A stretch of 64,000 bases of DNA from Cunninghamella blakesleeana. Taxonomy: Eukaryota; Mucoromycota; Mucoromycetes; Mucorales; Cunninghamellaceae. The notes under the pieces were generated by a model that was given only the letters and a program-made list of their open reading frames with translations, was not told the DNA's origin and searched no databases. The position numbers and the translations under genes are program-made. This document shows positions 1 to 11,750 of the stretch, piece by piece. The number at the start of each line of letters is the position of its first letter. Position 1 is the first letter of the stretch. The stretch is from assembly GCA_017871115.1 (NCBI GenBank), contig JAFCIZ010000008.1, forward strand, positions 248,001-312,000. The letters run 5' to 3'.

Positions 1-476
1 ATGTTTTTTAAGGATAGTGGTACGAAAAAAAAAAAAAAACCTTACTAAATTGATATATGTACATACATTTTTAACTGTTTACAAAAATTCATCGAACTTA
101 CCAAATCTATTATTATATAGGAAGTTCAATCTTATTTTATTTTTTCTTTAAAAATCTCGTTTTTTCTTGTCATTTTTATTTTTGTTGGGTGTTACCTTGT
201 GTAATGGTATAAAAAGATAAAATAGTAATAAAAAAAAAATTAAAGAAAGAGAATAGAATATATGTGTAAACGGAAGGCGAAGGATTCGGAGTTGAATAAA
301 AAGATGTAAAAGGAATTTAGCATGTTATGTATTTAAAAGTAATAAAATAAAATAAAAAGTTGTCTTTTTCTTTTTACTTTTTTTTTTTTCTTCTTCTCTT
401 CTTTAACTTTCCTTTCCTTTCCTTTCCTTTCCTTTTTTATTTGTATTATAATTTTTATTCAGAAAGAAAGTAAAAT
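1..476. promoter_or_regulatory. AT-rich leader of the first permease, with a pyrimidine tract
   Basis: No coding sequence was recognised here. The last 120 bases before the permease start are strongly pyrimidine-rich on the plus strand and include about six tandem CTTTC pentamers at roughly 408-436. Similar C/T-rich stretches lie just upstream of other plus-strand genes in the window (about 3300, 42140, 43630 and 53630), so this looks like the local promoter or 5' leader style. That role is inferred; no defined factor site is visible. Confidence 0.4.
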
Positions 477-2834
477 ATGACTGTCGATAAAAAGGAATAT
501 ACTATTGATCACGGCGATGGAAGAATAGAATATATTGTTGAAACTACAACTACATCTGCTACTGTTGGTGGTGATAGTCAAGTGGTTACCTCCGAATCTT
601 CTTCTACTGTTCATACTGATGAAAAAAAAGAATTTATTGGTGATGGTAATGAAAAATTAGAACTTACTGGTGTTCAAGAAAAAGTAGAAACTCGTTATGA
701 AAGTTCTGAAGAAGAAAAACAAATATCTGGTACCAATGAAAAATCAATTAACAATCAATTTGAAACCGTTATTGACAGTAAACAAGTTCGTGAACAATAT
801 GATGAAACTGGTAACCATGAATATGTTCAATCTAAAGAAGAAATTCGTTTAGTACGTCGTTTAGATTATATTTATGTTATGCCTTGTATTGCTGCTATGA
901 ATTTCTTACAAGTAAGCAATTTTTTTTTTTTTAAAAAATTTCCAATTTTTTTCTTAATTGGATGATGTGATGCAAAAAAAAATATTTCGATTCACGACAA
1001 ATTTACTAAGTTTACTAAATATAATTTTCTTTCTTTTTAATATAGTTTTTTGATAAATCGGCATTAAATTATGCAACTGTGTTGGGTATTGATACTGATA
1101 CTGGTGTTACTAGAGATCAATTAGCTTGGTTAGGAAGTATTTTCTACTTGGGTTATTTAATATATCAAGTTCCAAATGCTTATTTCTTACAAAGAGTACC
1201 TATTGGTCGCTATGTTGGTGCTGTTATCATTATTTGGGGTTTTGTTTTGGCTATTACTAGTTTAGCTACCAATTTCAGTCAATTGGCTGCTCTCCGTTTC
1301 TTATTAGGGTAAAAAAAAAAAAAAAGAACCACAATGATGTTTTTTATTTTATTTTACTTGTGTATACTAAATAGCCATGTTTCTTATTTTTATTATTTAT
1401 TTTAATAGGTTCTTTGAAGCTGGTATTTACCCATGTTGTATCATGATTATTAGTCTTATGTATCGTAGACGTGAACAAGCTGGTCGTATCGGTACTGTCT
1501 ATATTTGTAATGGTATTGCTATGTCTGTTGGTGGTTTAATTGGTAAATATAACAAAACAAAATTAAAAAACCATTAATTTTTAATATATTTACATATACG
1601 TATGTTATTCATTTATTGATGATTAGGTTACGGTATTGGTCATTTGGATATGGTTCACGGTTTACGTGGCTGGAAATGGATCATGATTATTCTTGGTGTA
1701 GTCACCATCGCCTTTGGTTTCTTCTGTTTCTTCTTCCTTATTGATAACCCAGATTCTAAATATATCTCCAAATCAGATGAAGTCAAAGCCATTATTACTG
1801 AAAGAGTTCTTGATAATGCTGTTGTTAGAACCAAAGAAATCAAAACAAAACATATGATTGAATCTCTTAAAGAACCAAGATTTTATTGCTTTATTTTAAC
1901 TTCCATGTTTATCAGTTTCCAAAATGGTGCTCTTACCAGTTTCAGTGCTTTAATTACCAAAAGTTTAGGTTTCGATGTAAGTGATTTTCTACCTGTCAAA
2001 AAAAAAGAAGAAAAAGAAGAAAAAGAAATTAGAAACCATTAAAAGTGTACAAATTAATTAACATTTATTATTATTATTATTATTATTATATTTTTTTTTT
2101 ATTCTTATTATAATAGAAATTTAACTCTATTTTACTTACTATTCCTGCAGGTGTTGTTGATATTATTTATATTGTTCTTGCTATTTGGATAAATCGTAAA
2201 TATGGCCATACTCTTCCTACTGCCTGTATGTTATTATTATGGTCTACCATTGGTTTGATTTTATTAATCACTATTCCTGCTCCCAAAGTTAAACTTCTTG
2301 GTTTATATATGTGTTGGGGTTTTGCTGCGTAAGTCAAAACTAAATATAAAAATAATAATTATGTAACATTATATATATATATTTATATATATATAAATAT
2401 ATTACTTTTAAGGATTTTTTTTTTTTTTTTATATTCCATTCACTTACCTTTTTATTTTTAATCCCTTGGATTTTTTTTTTTGTATTACCTTCCACATTTT
2501 ATTATTTAGAGCATATGTTTTAATCTTGACATCTCTTGCAAATAATGTCACTGGTTATACAAAGAAAATTTTCTATTCCTCTTGTATGATGGTTCTTTAT
2601 ACTATTGGTAACTTTGTTGGTCCTTTGATGACTATGGGTCAAGAAGCTCCTTTCATTGGTGGAATGATTGGTTACTGTGTTGCTAATGTTATTTGTATGG
2701 CTTTATTATCATTTGCTCATTACTCTATGGCTAAAGAAAATCGTCGCCGTTTAGCTTGTACCACTAATAAGGTCGTAGATATTAATGACGATTTAACTGA
2801 TGTTGAAAATACAAATATTATTTATCGTTTGTAA
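477..2834 (+). CDS. MFS permease, anion:cation symporter (Dal5/Tna1-like) family, copy 1
   Basis: Six exons: 477-911, 1046-1308, 1409-1542, 1627-1976, 2117-2328 and 2510-2834, giving 572 aa. All junctions are GT-AG and keep frame. The protein is a 12-TM major facilitator of the fungal allantoate/nicotinate/vitamin permease group. Family signs are the 'FFDKSALNYA' segment after TM1, 'GFFEAGIYP' in TM4, 'NNVTGYTKK' near TM10-11 and the C-terminal 'DDLTDVEN' tail. It probably moves a small organic anion or vitamin across the plasma membrane with protons; the substrate cannot be read from the sequence. The first ~120 residues are unusually long, hydrophilic and Ser/Thr/Glu-rich before TM1. It is followed in tandem by a paralogue at 3455 that shares several intron positions. 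Confidence 0.9.
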
Positions 2835-3454
2835 AACAGAAAATCAAAATTCATAATTATATAATAAGAAAGCGAACATTTTTTTAAAATATTTGTATTA
2901 CTTTTATTTTATTTAATTTATTTTACTACTCATACACAAAAAAAAACCATATCATATAATATTATATTCTTTCTAATACTAATAAACATATTAATAAATA
3001 AAATAAAAAATACTACATTATATTTAAATGATGGGAATAAATAATAATAATCCTGATTATTACTATTATTATTCTTATTATTTTTTTGGGGGTGTAGAAA
3101 ATAAAGAAAAGAATAATAAGTAAATGTGATAGATATAGAGATCTACCCGGGTTGAGTCTGAATTTTTTTTCTGGTGCATATTTGAGAGAAAAAAAAAAGT
3201 TTTCTCACTCTTTTCATTTTTTTTCCTTTTATTATTTTTTATTATCTTTAGTATATCACTATATTATTTTTCTTAAAAATAATAATTTACATCTTTTAAA
3301 CTTTTTTTTCTCTCTCTCTCTTTCTTTCTTTATTCTTTTTGTTTTTCTCCTCCTTTCTCTATTATTTTATATTTTAAATTTAATCATACAAATTTTCTTA
3401 TTTTTTTTATTTAAAAAAACAAGAAAAAGAAAGAGAGTTAAATAAAGACTTGGA
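2835..3454. other. Spacer between the tandem permeases
   Basis: AT-rich, about 620 bases. The first ~300 bases hold AATAAA-like motifs suited to the upstream gene's 3' end. The last ~150 bases are C/T-rich with TCTCTC runs at about 3308-3360 and probably form the downstream leader. A short open frame here is low-complexity Phe/Leu and is not believed to be a gene. Confidence 0.5.
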
Positions 3455-4598
3455 ATGAATATGGCCTATTCTAATTCATCACAAATACCAATGTACAATT
3501 TTGAGAAAACAAATAGACCACAATCACTTGCCAGTATCGATTATAATTACGATCATGCACAACAACTTCCAGAAGAAGAAGATACTTTTTTATTTAGAAA
3601 ATCAGAACAAGAAAAAGCTTTAGTTAGACGTATTGATTTATTTATTTTACCTTTAGTTTGTTTAATTGATTTTATCCAGGTAAATAACACTACAATAATA
3701 TTTATACTTTTTATTTCTTAATAGAGTAAAAAAAAGTTGAACTTTATTATTAATATCTATATTTATCTACTTACTTCTTATCTAAATGTTATAGTTTTTA
3801 GATAAATCAACTATTAATTATGCTGCCGCTTTTAGTTTTAAAGAAGACCTTCATATAACACCACATGAATATAATATACTTGGGTCCATCTTTTATTTAG
3901 GTTATTTAGTATATCAACTACCAAACAATTATTTTTTACAACGAGTTTCCATTTCGAAATATTTAAGTGCCATTATCTTTATATGGGGTGCTATTTTAAT
4001 TGGAATGGCTTTTGGGAAAAACTTTAGAGATATGATTATATATCGTTTCTTTTTAGGGTAAAAATCAATATTATATATATATCAAAAAAAAAAAAAAAAA
4101 AAAAGATTTTTTTTTAATATAAATTTTTTATTCTTGTATTTTTATATATATTATTTAGTGTATTTGAAGCTGGTGTTTATCCTTCTTTAACTTTATTAGT
4201 TTCTACTTTTTATAGAAGAAGTGAACAAGCTTTTAGATTGTATGTACCTTTTTTTATTTTTTATTTTTTAATATAAACATAGTATCTTCTCATAATTTAC
4301 TAATGTTTATTTTTAATTTCTTTTTGAAAACAGGGGAGCTTTTTGGTTATGTAATGGTTTCGCATTAATGTTTGGTAAATAATTAAATAAGTAAATATTA
4401 GTAACTTGTTAAATTTACAAAAAACATATCCACTAATTTACTTTTTTCTTGTTCCTTATTTTCTTATTATGACTATTATTAAAATTAGGTGGATTAATCG
4501 CTTATGGTATTGGAAATATTGACAACAGTGTATTAAAAACTTGGCAATGGTAAATAAAAATAAAAATACCATTGTAAATTTATAGAGCAATATATTCA

Positions 4599-4633
<35 letters not shown>

Positions 4634-5698
4634 CTCTTTCATTAATTTTTATTTAGGATCATGTTGATTATGGGTATTGCTACCTGTGTACTTGGAGTGG
4701 TCTGCTTCTTATTTTTAATTGATAGTCCAAAATCTCCAAGATTAGGGTTAAATGCCGAACAAAGTGTTTTAGTGGAATATCGAGCTCAAGATAATGCAGT
4801 TTTTCGTACAACTACAGTTAATATGGAGCAAATTAAAGAAGCTCTTGGAGAAGTTAGATTATGGGCTTTATGTTTTGCTGTCTTTTTCCTTAGTGTCCAA
4901 AATGGTGGTATCACAATTTATAATTCACAATTAATTATTACTTTTGGTTTTAATGTAAGTGAATTCTAAAAAAAAAATTATTTTATTTTTTTGGGGGGAA
5001 GTAAAAAAAAAAAAAGTTGGTTTTGATTTGCTAACTTTATCTCTTTTTGTTATTTTTATTATTATATACCTTCTTTTGGTCTGTTGTCTATCTCTGTCTT
5101 ACATAACAATCTCAATTTCTTATAATTTTTTTATGATGATGGGGCATTCTAATATTAGCAATTGCAATCCGTTTTATTAAGTGCTGGATCAGGTATAACG
5201 GATATCTTTTATATTGTTGTTTCCGTCTTTTTGGTGACAAGAAAGGAAGGCAGACTTTTATATACCGGCATGGGCATGATGGCTATGAATTTACTTGGCT
5301 TTTTATTATTACTTTTTATTCCTCAACCCAAATTAAAATTAATAGGTTATTATCTTACTTGGCCATGTGCAGCAACATTTGTCTTGATATTAACATGTAT
5401 TACAAATAATGTATCCGGCTATACAAAGAAAATCTTTTATAATAGTATGATTATTGTGTTTTACACCATTGGGAATTTTGCAGGTCCTTTCTTAATGGTG
5501 GAATCTCAAAAACCTACTTATTATGGTGGTATGATTGCTTATTGCTGTTCAAGTGTTTGTTGTATTTTCTGTTTAGCTATTACAAGATGGACTATGGCAA
5601 GAGCAAATCGGTCCAAACCTCGTATGAAGCGTGAATACAAAGAAAATAATGATGATTTAACCGATGTACAAGATCAAAGCTTTTTTTACTTGTTGTAA
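3455..5698 (+). CDS. MFS permease, anion:cation symporter (Dal5/Tna1-like) family, copy 2
   Basis: Seven exons: 3455-3679, 3795-4057, 4159-4239, 4334-4374, 4489-4549, 4657-4954 and 5159-5698, giving 502 aa. It is a clear paralogue of the gene at 477, with 'LDKSTINYA', 'GVFEAGVYP', 'NNVSGYTKK' and the tail 'DDLTDVQD'. Its N-terminus is about 45 residues shorter than copy 1. The introns before FFDKS/FLDKS and after FLLG/FFLG are shared in position and phase. Copy 2 has extra introns after 'SEQAFRL' and after 'KTWQW', and lacks copy 1's last intron. The start used is the first ATG after the pyrimidine-rich leader. Substrate unknown; duplication and divergence of a small-anion or vitamin transporter is the likely history. 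Confidence 0.9.
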
Positions 5699-6506
5699 AA
5701 AAAAATCATATTTTTTTATTATTATTTTATTATTTATGCTTTTATATGTGATACCTTGTATTATTTAAACGTTACATGCTATTATTTTTATTATTATTAT
5801 TACTATTTATTTAATTCTTTTCCTGTTAGTTCTTATATTGTTAATTTATTTGTAGTAGTTTTTTTTTCTTTTTCATAAATATGCTATGTAAAATCAATAA
5901 ATCTAATTTTATTTTATTTCCGTTTCCATGTTATAAAAAATAAGGATATATACAAAAAAAGTAATAGTCGGATCAAAAAAAATAAAATAAAATAAATAAA
6001 TTATATTACCGTTTGAAAACCGACCAACGAAAATGGTCGATCCAATGACAAAATTGTGTGTCATAGGCGGAGTATCAAGCTTTTTATGCAAAAAAAAAAA
6101 AAAAAAAAAAAAAAACACGTTTGTACAAATAGAAACAGAGCTAATTTTAGATATACTTAGCTAATTTTTCTTTTCAGTTACTATACCGATAATTTTATTT
6201 TTTTATTTTATTTGATTTCCCAAAAAAAAAATAAACAATAAAGTTACATAAAGCAAATATACGTATAAAAAGAAAAAAAGAATATAACAATAAACAAAAA
6301 AATAAAATAAATGTATATATTTATATATAAAAGAATCTTCAAAAAAAGAATCATTACCTCTTTCAATTACTTTAATTCTTATATCCTTTACACTCTTTTA
6401 ATTATATATCCATTCCTTTCTTTCTTTCTTTATTTTTTTATTTTTTTATAGACTTATATCCATATATCCATATATCTATATATCCTTTTTTTTTTATTAT
6501 TGAAAA
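5699..6506. other. Intergenic, A26 tract and TATATCCA-type repeat before the oxidase
   Basis: No gene was recognised. A run of 26 A lies at 6090-6115. Immediately upstream of the multicopper oxidase start, about 6453-6485 contains three to four near-perfect copies of a TATATCCA octamer. This is a candidate promoter feature for the oxidase, but its function is inferred from position only. Confidence 0.4.
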
Positions 6507-9022
6507 ATGTATTTTCAATATTTTATTAAAGTAATATTGGCAAGTTTTTTATTACCTATTCTGGTACAAGGAGCCTTAAGAAAATTTGAACTAAGAATTA
6601 CCCAAGAAGATATTGATCCTGATTGTTCTGGTAATAAAATTCCAGCAGTATTAATTAATCAACAATTCCTTGCACCAACATTAAGAGTAAATCAAGATGA
6701 CGAAGTTGAAATCCATGTTTACAATGATGCTGTTCAACCTTCCGGTATTCATATCCATGGTATTCGTCAATATGGTACTTCTAAATCTGATGGTGTCCCT
6801 GGTATTACCCAGAAAACTATTCAACCTGGTGATTCATTTATTCAAAAGTTTATCGTTAAAGAACAACATGGTACTTTCCTTTATCATGCACATGTTGGGA
6901 ATCAAGACGATACAATCCAAGGGTCTTTTATTGTTTATCCAAAAGAACAATTACTTCCTATTTCCAATGATCCTAATGGCTTTGAAGAAACTACTGAATA
7001 TTTACCACCATCTGCTTTCCAACGCCAAGATAATTATCACCAAAAACGTAATCCACAACAAAAAAATCAAGAGCTTCTTAAAGATGGTCCATATGAATAC
7101 GATGATGAATTGATTTTACATATTTCTGAATTTTGGCATAAAAGTTATACAGATCGTGAAGAATATTATATGGGACCTAAATATGTATTTGATCCAAGTT
7201 CCGATAGTATTTTAATCAATGGTAGAACCATTCATGATCCAAAGAATAAAACAAATATTTACGGTGTTGACGGTGATAAAAAATGTAAAGGTTTTACTGC
7301 TTTTAATGTGTTGCCAAATAAAACTTACCGTTTAAGAGTTATTGGTGGTAATACTTTCCGTGTATTGGGTTTACAAATCAAAGACCATGAATTTACTATT
7401 ATTGAAGTTGATGGTGAATTAACACAACCTTACACTACTGATAATTTAGAAGTTGCCCCTGGTCAACGTTTCTCTGTTTTACTTCACACAAAGGAATCTA
7501 TTTCTAATGATGATGAATTTGTTATTGCTACCTCTTATAGATATCGTAGTCAGCTTGGTACTAGTTGGACTGAAAACGGTTTTGCTTATTTACGTTATAT
7601 CGATGCTGAATCGAAAGGTGAAGAAGTCAGCCCATATGATCATATTATTCCAACTGGTCTTATTGAATCTTTAGGTAAAAAAAAAAAAAAAAAAAAAAAT
7701 AGTAAAAATGATGAATGAAAAAAGTTGTTTTATATATAAATTGTTTATTAATCTTTTATTTTTGCCTAATATAATTATTTAGATAATAAAAACGATAACC
7801 AAGAAGGTAGCTCTGAAGCCGATAAACAAAAACATACCGGTCCTCATGGAAAAAGAAGTAAAAAGTATAGAAGCCATGAACATTATGAAGAAGACGAAGA
7901 AGATGAATCAAAAGATCATATAGATGATGAGTATAATCATAATGAAGAAGAAAAAGAACATAATAAAGGTGGTGAATATGAACACGACGATGAACACCAT
8001 GGTGAAGCTACTGATAATCAAGATAAAAATCAAGGTGGTTGGAAAGGTGATAAAGGACAAGGTGGTCAAAATGGTGAACAAAATGGAAAAGGTGGACAAG
8101 GTGGTCATGGTGGTGAACAAGGTGGTCATGGTGGTGAACAAGGTGGTCATGGTGGCGGACAAGGTGGTCATGGTGGCGGACAAGGCGGAGGAAATGTAGG
8201 AGGAGCTAATGCAAGACCACCACCAGTTTATGATTTTATCAGTTACCCAGTAGAAGTGAAATTACCACCAAAAGATTGGATCTGGCCTGATTTAGCACCT
8301 TTAAATGAAGATATCTATAAAGAAATATTAGACTTGGAAGAGCCTGATAGATTATTTATTTTTAGAAGTGATATTAAAAATTTACCTGACAATACAACAC
8401 GCTTTACCATTAATGATAGAATCACTACTGTTATGGAGCACAGCAATGATGAATCCATTTTATCCAAAGTACTTGAAAAGTATCCAAATCCAGTTCATAA
8501 AAGATCTCAGTTAGAAAGTGATGGTTTTGATCCTGAATTTCAAACTTATCCTGTGGCTATGAACGAAACCATTGATATTGTCTTCCAAAACGTTGAACAT
8601 AAAGGTAGATGCTTAATTCACCCATGGCACACACACGGTCACTCCCATTATTTGATTTCTTCTGGTGTTGGTGAATACAATCATGAAGTTGATAAAGATA
8701 CTCGTACTTTCCCTCATCCTATTTATAAAGATGTAACTACTGTTTATAATACTGAAGTAAATCCTGATACTAAAGGTTGTGGTTGGACCAAAGTTCGTCT
8801 TTATACGGTAATATATGATAAAAATTTAAAAAAGATTAAAATAAACCCTTTTGATGCACTTTTTTTTTATAAAATATAAACTAACTTACATATATAATAA
8901 AATAGGATAATCCTGGTATTTGGGCTGTTCATTGTCATGTCACTGCACATATGATGCTTGGTAAAATTGCAGTTATTGAAGAAGCTTCTGAGCTTATCAA
9001 CACTTATAGTATTTACAAATAA
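6507..9022 (+). CDS. Secreted multicopper oxidase with a ~145-residue charged/His-Gly-rich insert
   Basis: Three exons: 6507-7674, 7783-8807 and 8906-9022, giving 769 aa. A signal peptide (residues ~1-22) is followed by three cupredoxin domains. Copper ligands are at H82-I-H84-G, H127-A-H129, HPWHTHGH (669-676) and HCHVTAH (740-746). The family (laccase, ascorbate oxidase, Fet3-type ferroxidase) oxidises phenols, ascorbate or Fe(II) while reducing O2 to water; which substrate applies here is unclear. No C-terminal membrane anchor is seen, so it is probably secreted or wall-bound. Oddities: the usual HWHG is HIHG; the axial type-1 copper position (C741+10) is Lys751; and exon 2 encodes an in-frame Asp/Glu/His-rich then Gly-rich insert (residues ~390-533) between cupredoxin domains 2 and 3. 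Without the insert the length (~620 aa) is close to the family norm. Confidence 0.92.
7783..8215 (+). repeat. In-frame low-complexity repeat coding for GGHGGEQ/GGHGGGQ units
   Basis: The first part codes acidic and His-rich sequence. From about 8030 it becomes a repeat of roughly 21-bp units coding G-G-H-G-G-[EG]-Q, with at least four good copies at about 8095-8185. It is read in the oxidase frame, which stays open throughout. The variation between units suggests slippage-driven expansion. Confidence 0.85.
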
Positions 9023-9677
9023 TTGGTGTACTTTTTAAATACCCATATATATCAATATATTTTTTTAAACAATAATTTTATTTTTTTATATATATCATTT
9101 TTTTTTACATATCCTTTTTTTTAAAAACGCCTATAATTCATCATTTTGTTTCCTTTCCTTTTACCTTTTACCTTTTTTTCTTTTTTTATTAATAATATAT
9201 AATACCACATTTATATTCTAGAAAACAAATAAAAACATATTTACCAATAATACATATATACATATTTTTTTTTTATTACAATCAATACTGAACACTTTCT
9301 TAAAGAAAACTAACTATACTACTTTTGACTTACAATATTTAATATTACTATGCAAAGGAAGAATAAAAATAATGATAAAATATAAAAACTGAAAATAGTA
9401 AAATATAACAACTAAAAATAATAAAATATAACAACTAAAAATAATAAAATATAAAAACTAAAAGGCTAAAGTAAAATAAAATAAAAAAATAAAAAAAAAA
9501 GCCCACCACTAAAAAAATATATTTATCCAAATATTTCACGCTATAGTAACTTCCTATAATTACCATTTCTTTCATACTATTATTATATCATTATTATTAT
9601 AATTACCCAATCCACTACTTAAACGGAAAAAGTAAAATAATAAATACTAGAAAAATAAAAATAAAAATAAAAATGGT
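9023..9677. other. 3' intergenic between the converging oxidase and F-box genes, with a 23-bp tandem repeat
   Basis: AT-rich, with no coding sequence recognised. It contains four adjacent copies of a 23-bp unit at 9374-9465 (see the repeat entry). Both flanking genes end into it, so it holds two 3' UTRs. Confidence 0.6.
9374..9465. repeat. Four-copy 23-bp tandem repeat
   Basis: Copies lie at 9374-9396, 9397-9419, 9420-9442 and 9443-9465. Each has the form RRTAAAATATAAMAACTRAAARR, and the middle two are nearly identical. It is a minisatellite in a shared 3' intergenic region. No function is evident. Confidence 0.85.
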
Positions 9678-11750
9678 TTAGCAAATAATCCATTTTCCAT
9701 TAATCTTTAGTTCCATTATTCTATAAACATCTACTAAAAGGTGAGGCTTTAGTTCTTGTGCTAAGGATGTTGCAGTTGGTTTACAAATGGCTAATTTGCT
9801 GTGGGGATTTCTAAATCTTACATTTCTAGGAACAAAATCCAAATCTGCTGTTAATCTTGCCATATCACCAACGTTAGGAATATCTACATTTTTATTTCTA
9901 AAATATTGAATTTCCCTAGGGCTTAAATAATGATACAAAGCTATGGTTTCAAGAGGAATATAGCTTCTATCATATCCAATAGTATAAGAATCACGACTTT
10001 GTTCTTCTTGAAGTTGATGACGTACCTGTAAAAAGCCAGGTACATTATGTTGATAATTGTATCTATCTACCTTTAATGTTTGAGTTTTTTGAATATAAGG
10101 ACCACCACTTTCAATCAATTCTTTCTCCATAGAACGGGTTTGACACATATCAGATTTTACATAATGAGCGGGACCACGAGCAATGGAAGGGTTAGGATGA
10201 TTTGAATGTAATCTTCGTACAGATATAAATTCCAAAACTTCTTTTTTATAGGAAATGGTATTATATTCCAAGGCTTCTTCAATATACTTTATATCATTAA
10301 CAGGAGGTGATAAAATACGTAAATGGTTTATAATGATGGACCGAAAACAATGTTGAGGGAAATGTAAAATAATGGACTTGCCATGGCAGAGAGTGCAACA
10401 GAATATTTGCAACTGTTTTAAATTAGGACATTTTTTTTCGATATAAACCCATAATCTGTTGGTAAAGTTGCAACGTGTTAAATTCAAATTGGTAAGGTTG
10501 GTGTGATGAGGTATGATTCTGGGGCGTTGATTACGTTCATTATGGATACAGTCTAAATTGACGTTATCTAATTCTAATGTTTCCAATTGTGAAGAGGTAT
10601 CAATGATAAGATTGATACTTAATAGTTGTGACCATTTAAAAGATAGTCTTAATCTTGTTAAAAAGTTGCATCTTCTTAAATCCCTATAATTTTCTTGAAA
10701 AAAGGCCACTGAAGGAAGTGTTATATTTAATGACTTGACATGAGGGAATGAAGAGAGTACCAAGAGATTAAAAAGGTTTGTAGAAACACCCAAAACAAAA
10801 TCAATTGTAATATGTTTTAAAAATTCACGACTTTGTAAACGCTGTCTTAGGATTCTATCAACCCAGCAGACATCTTTAACATCCAATATTTTTATGTTTC
10901 TACAATTCTTCACAAATTGATCAATAGAAGCAATAAATTCGGGGATATCGATCATATCACTATATGACCCATTTTCTTCTTGCCATGAGGGATGGAATTT
11001 AATCGACAATTCTTCCATTAGAGGATATTTGTTGGCCATATATTTCAACAAAGTATTAAAATCATCCCATAATCCGCCATGGAAAACACCAAATTTCTTT
11101 AAAGATAATGCTTGATTTTTGATTTCTGGTAATTCTTGAGTAAAAAAATCAGAATTTAATAAGCTTTCGTCTGCAAATTGATGGTCCAAGTATATTTCTT
11201 CGAGTTCAGGACAAAAGGCATTATGTACCATTTCTAATTCATTAGGTAACGTGATTTTTAAGAGTCTCTTGCACAATAAAACTTTTAAATGAGGGCAAAG
11301 AGCTAATAATTTATAAATGTCTTCAATAGAGATTCCTTCTGTACAGTCAAGCTCCAGAGTGGCCAAGGATTCCATGATAGGGAAACCTTGGAAAACTGCT
11401 TCACCATCAAAACCTTCCATAAGTATGTTCCCCCAAAAATGGCTTCCAATTGTAAGCTTGTTTAAGTTGTGACATTTGCTAAGAAAGTTTTTAAAATGGT
11501 CGTTTTGCATTCCAGAATCGTTTACTTCTAAAAACCGAATATAGTTGTAGTTGTATGACATTTTCACAAGTTCATTAGATCGCAAAATAAATTCAAATCT
11601 GCTTCTAAAACTAAGACTTTGATATAAAAGTTGGTGAAAGAAGCTATTAAGGTGCCAACATACTAAGGTACATTCAAACCTATCCTTATTAGTTAAGTAC
11701 CGATTAATTTCTACTATTATTTCCAAAGGGAGAGAGATCAAGTTATTCAT
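9678..11750 (-). CDS. F-box protein with leucine-rich-repeat-like middle
   Basis: Single exon, 690 aa. Residues ~1-45 match an F-box ('LPLEIIVEINRYL', then 'LVCWHLNSFFHQLLY'), the Skp1-binding part of SCF ubiquitin ligases. Residues ~55-440 contain irregular leucine-rich segments such as 'CPHLKVLLCKRLLKITLP' and 'NLTNLNLTRCNF', typical of substrate-binding regions in fungal F-box/LRR families. The last ~170 residues are Tyr-, Arg- and Pro-rich without LRR character. The expected role is a substrate adaptor for ubiquitination; the target is unknown. The lack of introns is unusual next to its neighbours but common for expanded F-box families in early-diverging fungi. Confidence 0.85.
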   Translation of the reverse strand: MNNLISLPLEIIVEINRYLTNKDRFECTLVCWHLNSFFHQLLYQSLSFRSRFEFILRSNELVKMSYNYNYIRFLEVNDSGMQNDHFKNFLSKCHNLNKLTIGSHFWGNILMEGFDGEAVFQGFPIMESLATLELDCTEGISIEDIYKLLALCPHLKVLLCKRLLKITLPNELEMVHNAFCPELEEIYLDHQFADESLLNSDFFTQELPEIKNQALSLKKFGVFHGGLWDDFNTLLKYMANKYPLMEELSIKFHPSWQEENGSYSDMIDIPEFIASIDQFVKNCRNIKILDVKDVCWVDRILRQRLQSREFLKHITIDFVLGVSTNLFNLLVLSSFPHVKSLNITLPSVAFFQENYRDLRRCNFLTRLRLSFKWSQLLSINLIIDTSSQLETLELDNVNLDCIHNERNQRPRIIPHHTNLTNLNLTRCNFTNRLWVYIEKKCPNLKQLQIFCCTLCHGKSIILHFPQHCFRSIIINHLRILSPPVNDIKYIEEALEYNTISYKKEVLEFISVRRLHSNHPNPSIARGPAHYVKSDMCQTRSMEKELIESGGPYIQKTQTLKVDRYNYQHNVPGFLQVRHQLQEEQSRDSYTIGYDRSYIPLETIALYHYLSPREIQYFRNKNVDIPNVGDMARLTADLDFVPRNVRFRNPHSKLAICKPTATSLAQELKPHLLVDVYRIMELKINGKWIIC

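Noticed and set aside
3152..3445. 97-codon open frame, Phe/Leu/Ser-rich
   Set aside because: It is low-complexity translation of a C/T-rich leader just upstream of a real gene and has no domain character.
7908..8183. Opposite-strand open frame with Thr/Leu repeats
   Set aside because: It is the antisense image of the oxidase Gly/His repeat; the sense frame joins conserved copper-site exons.
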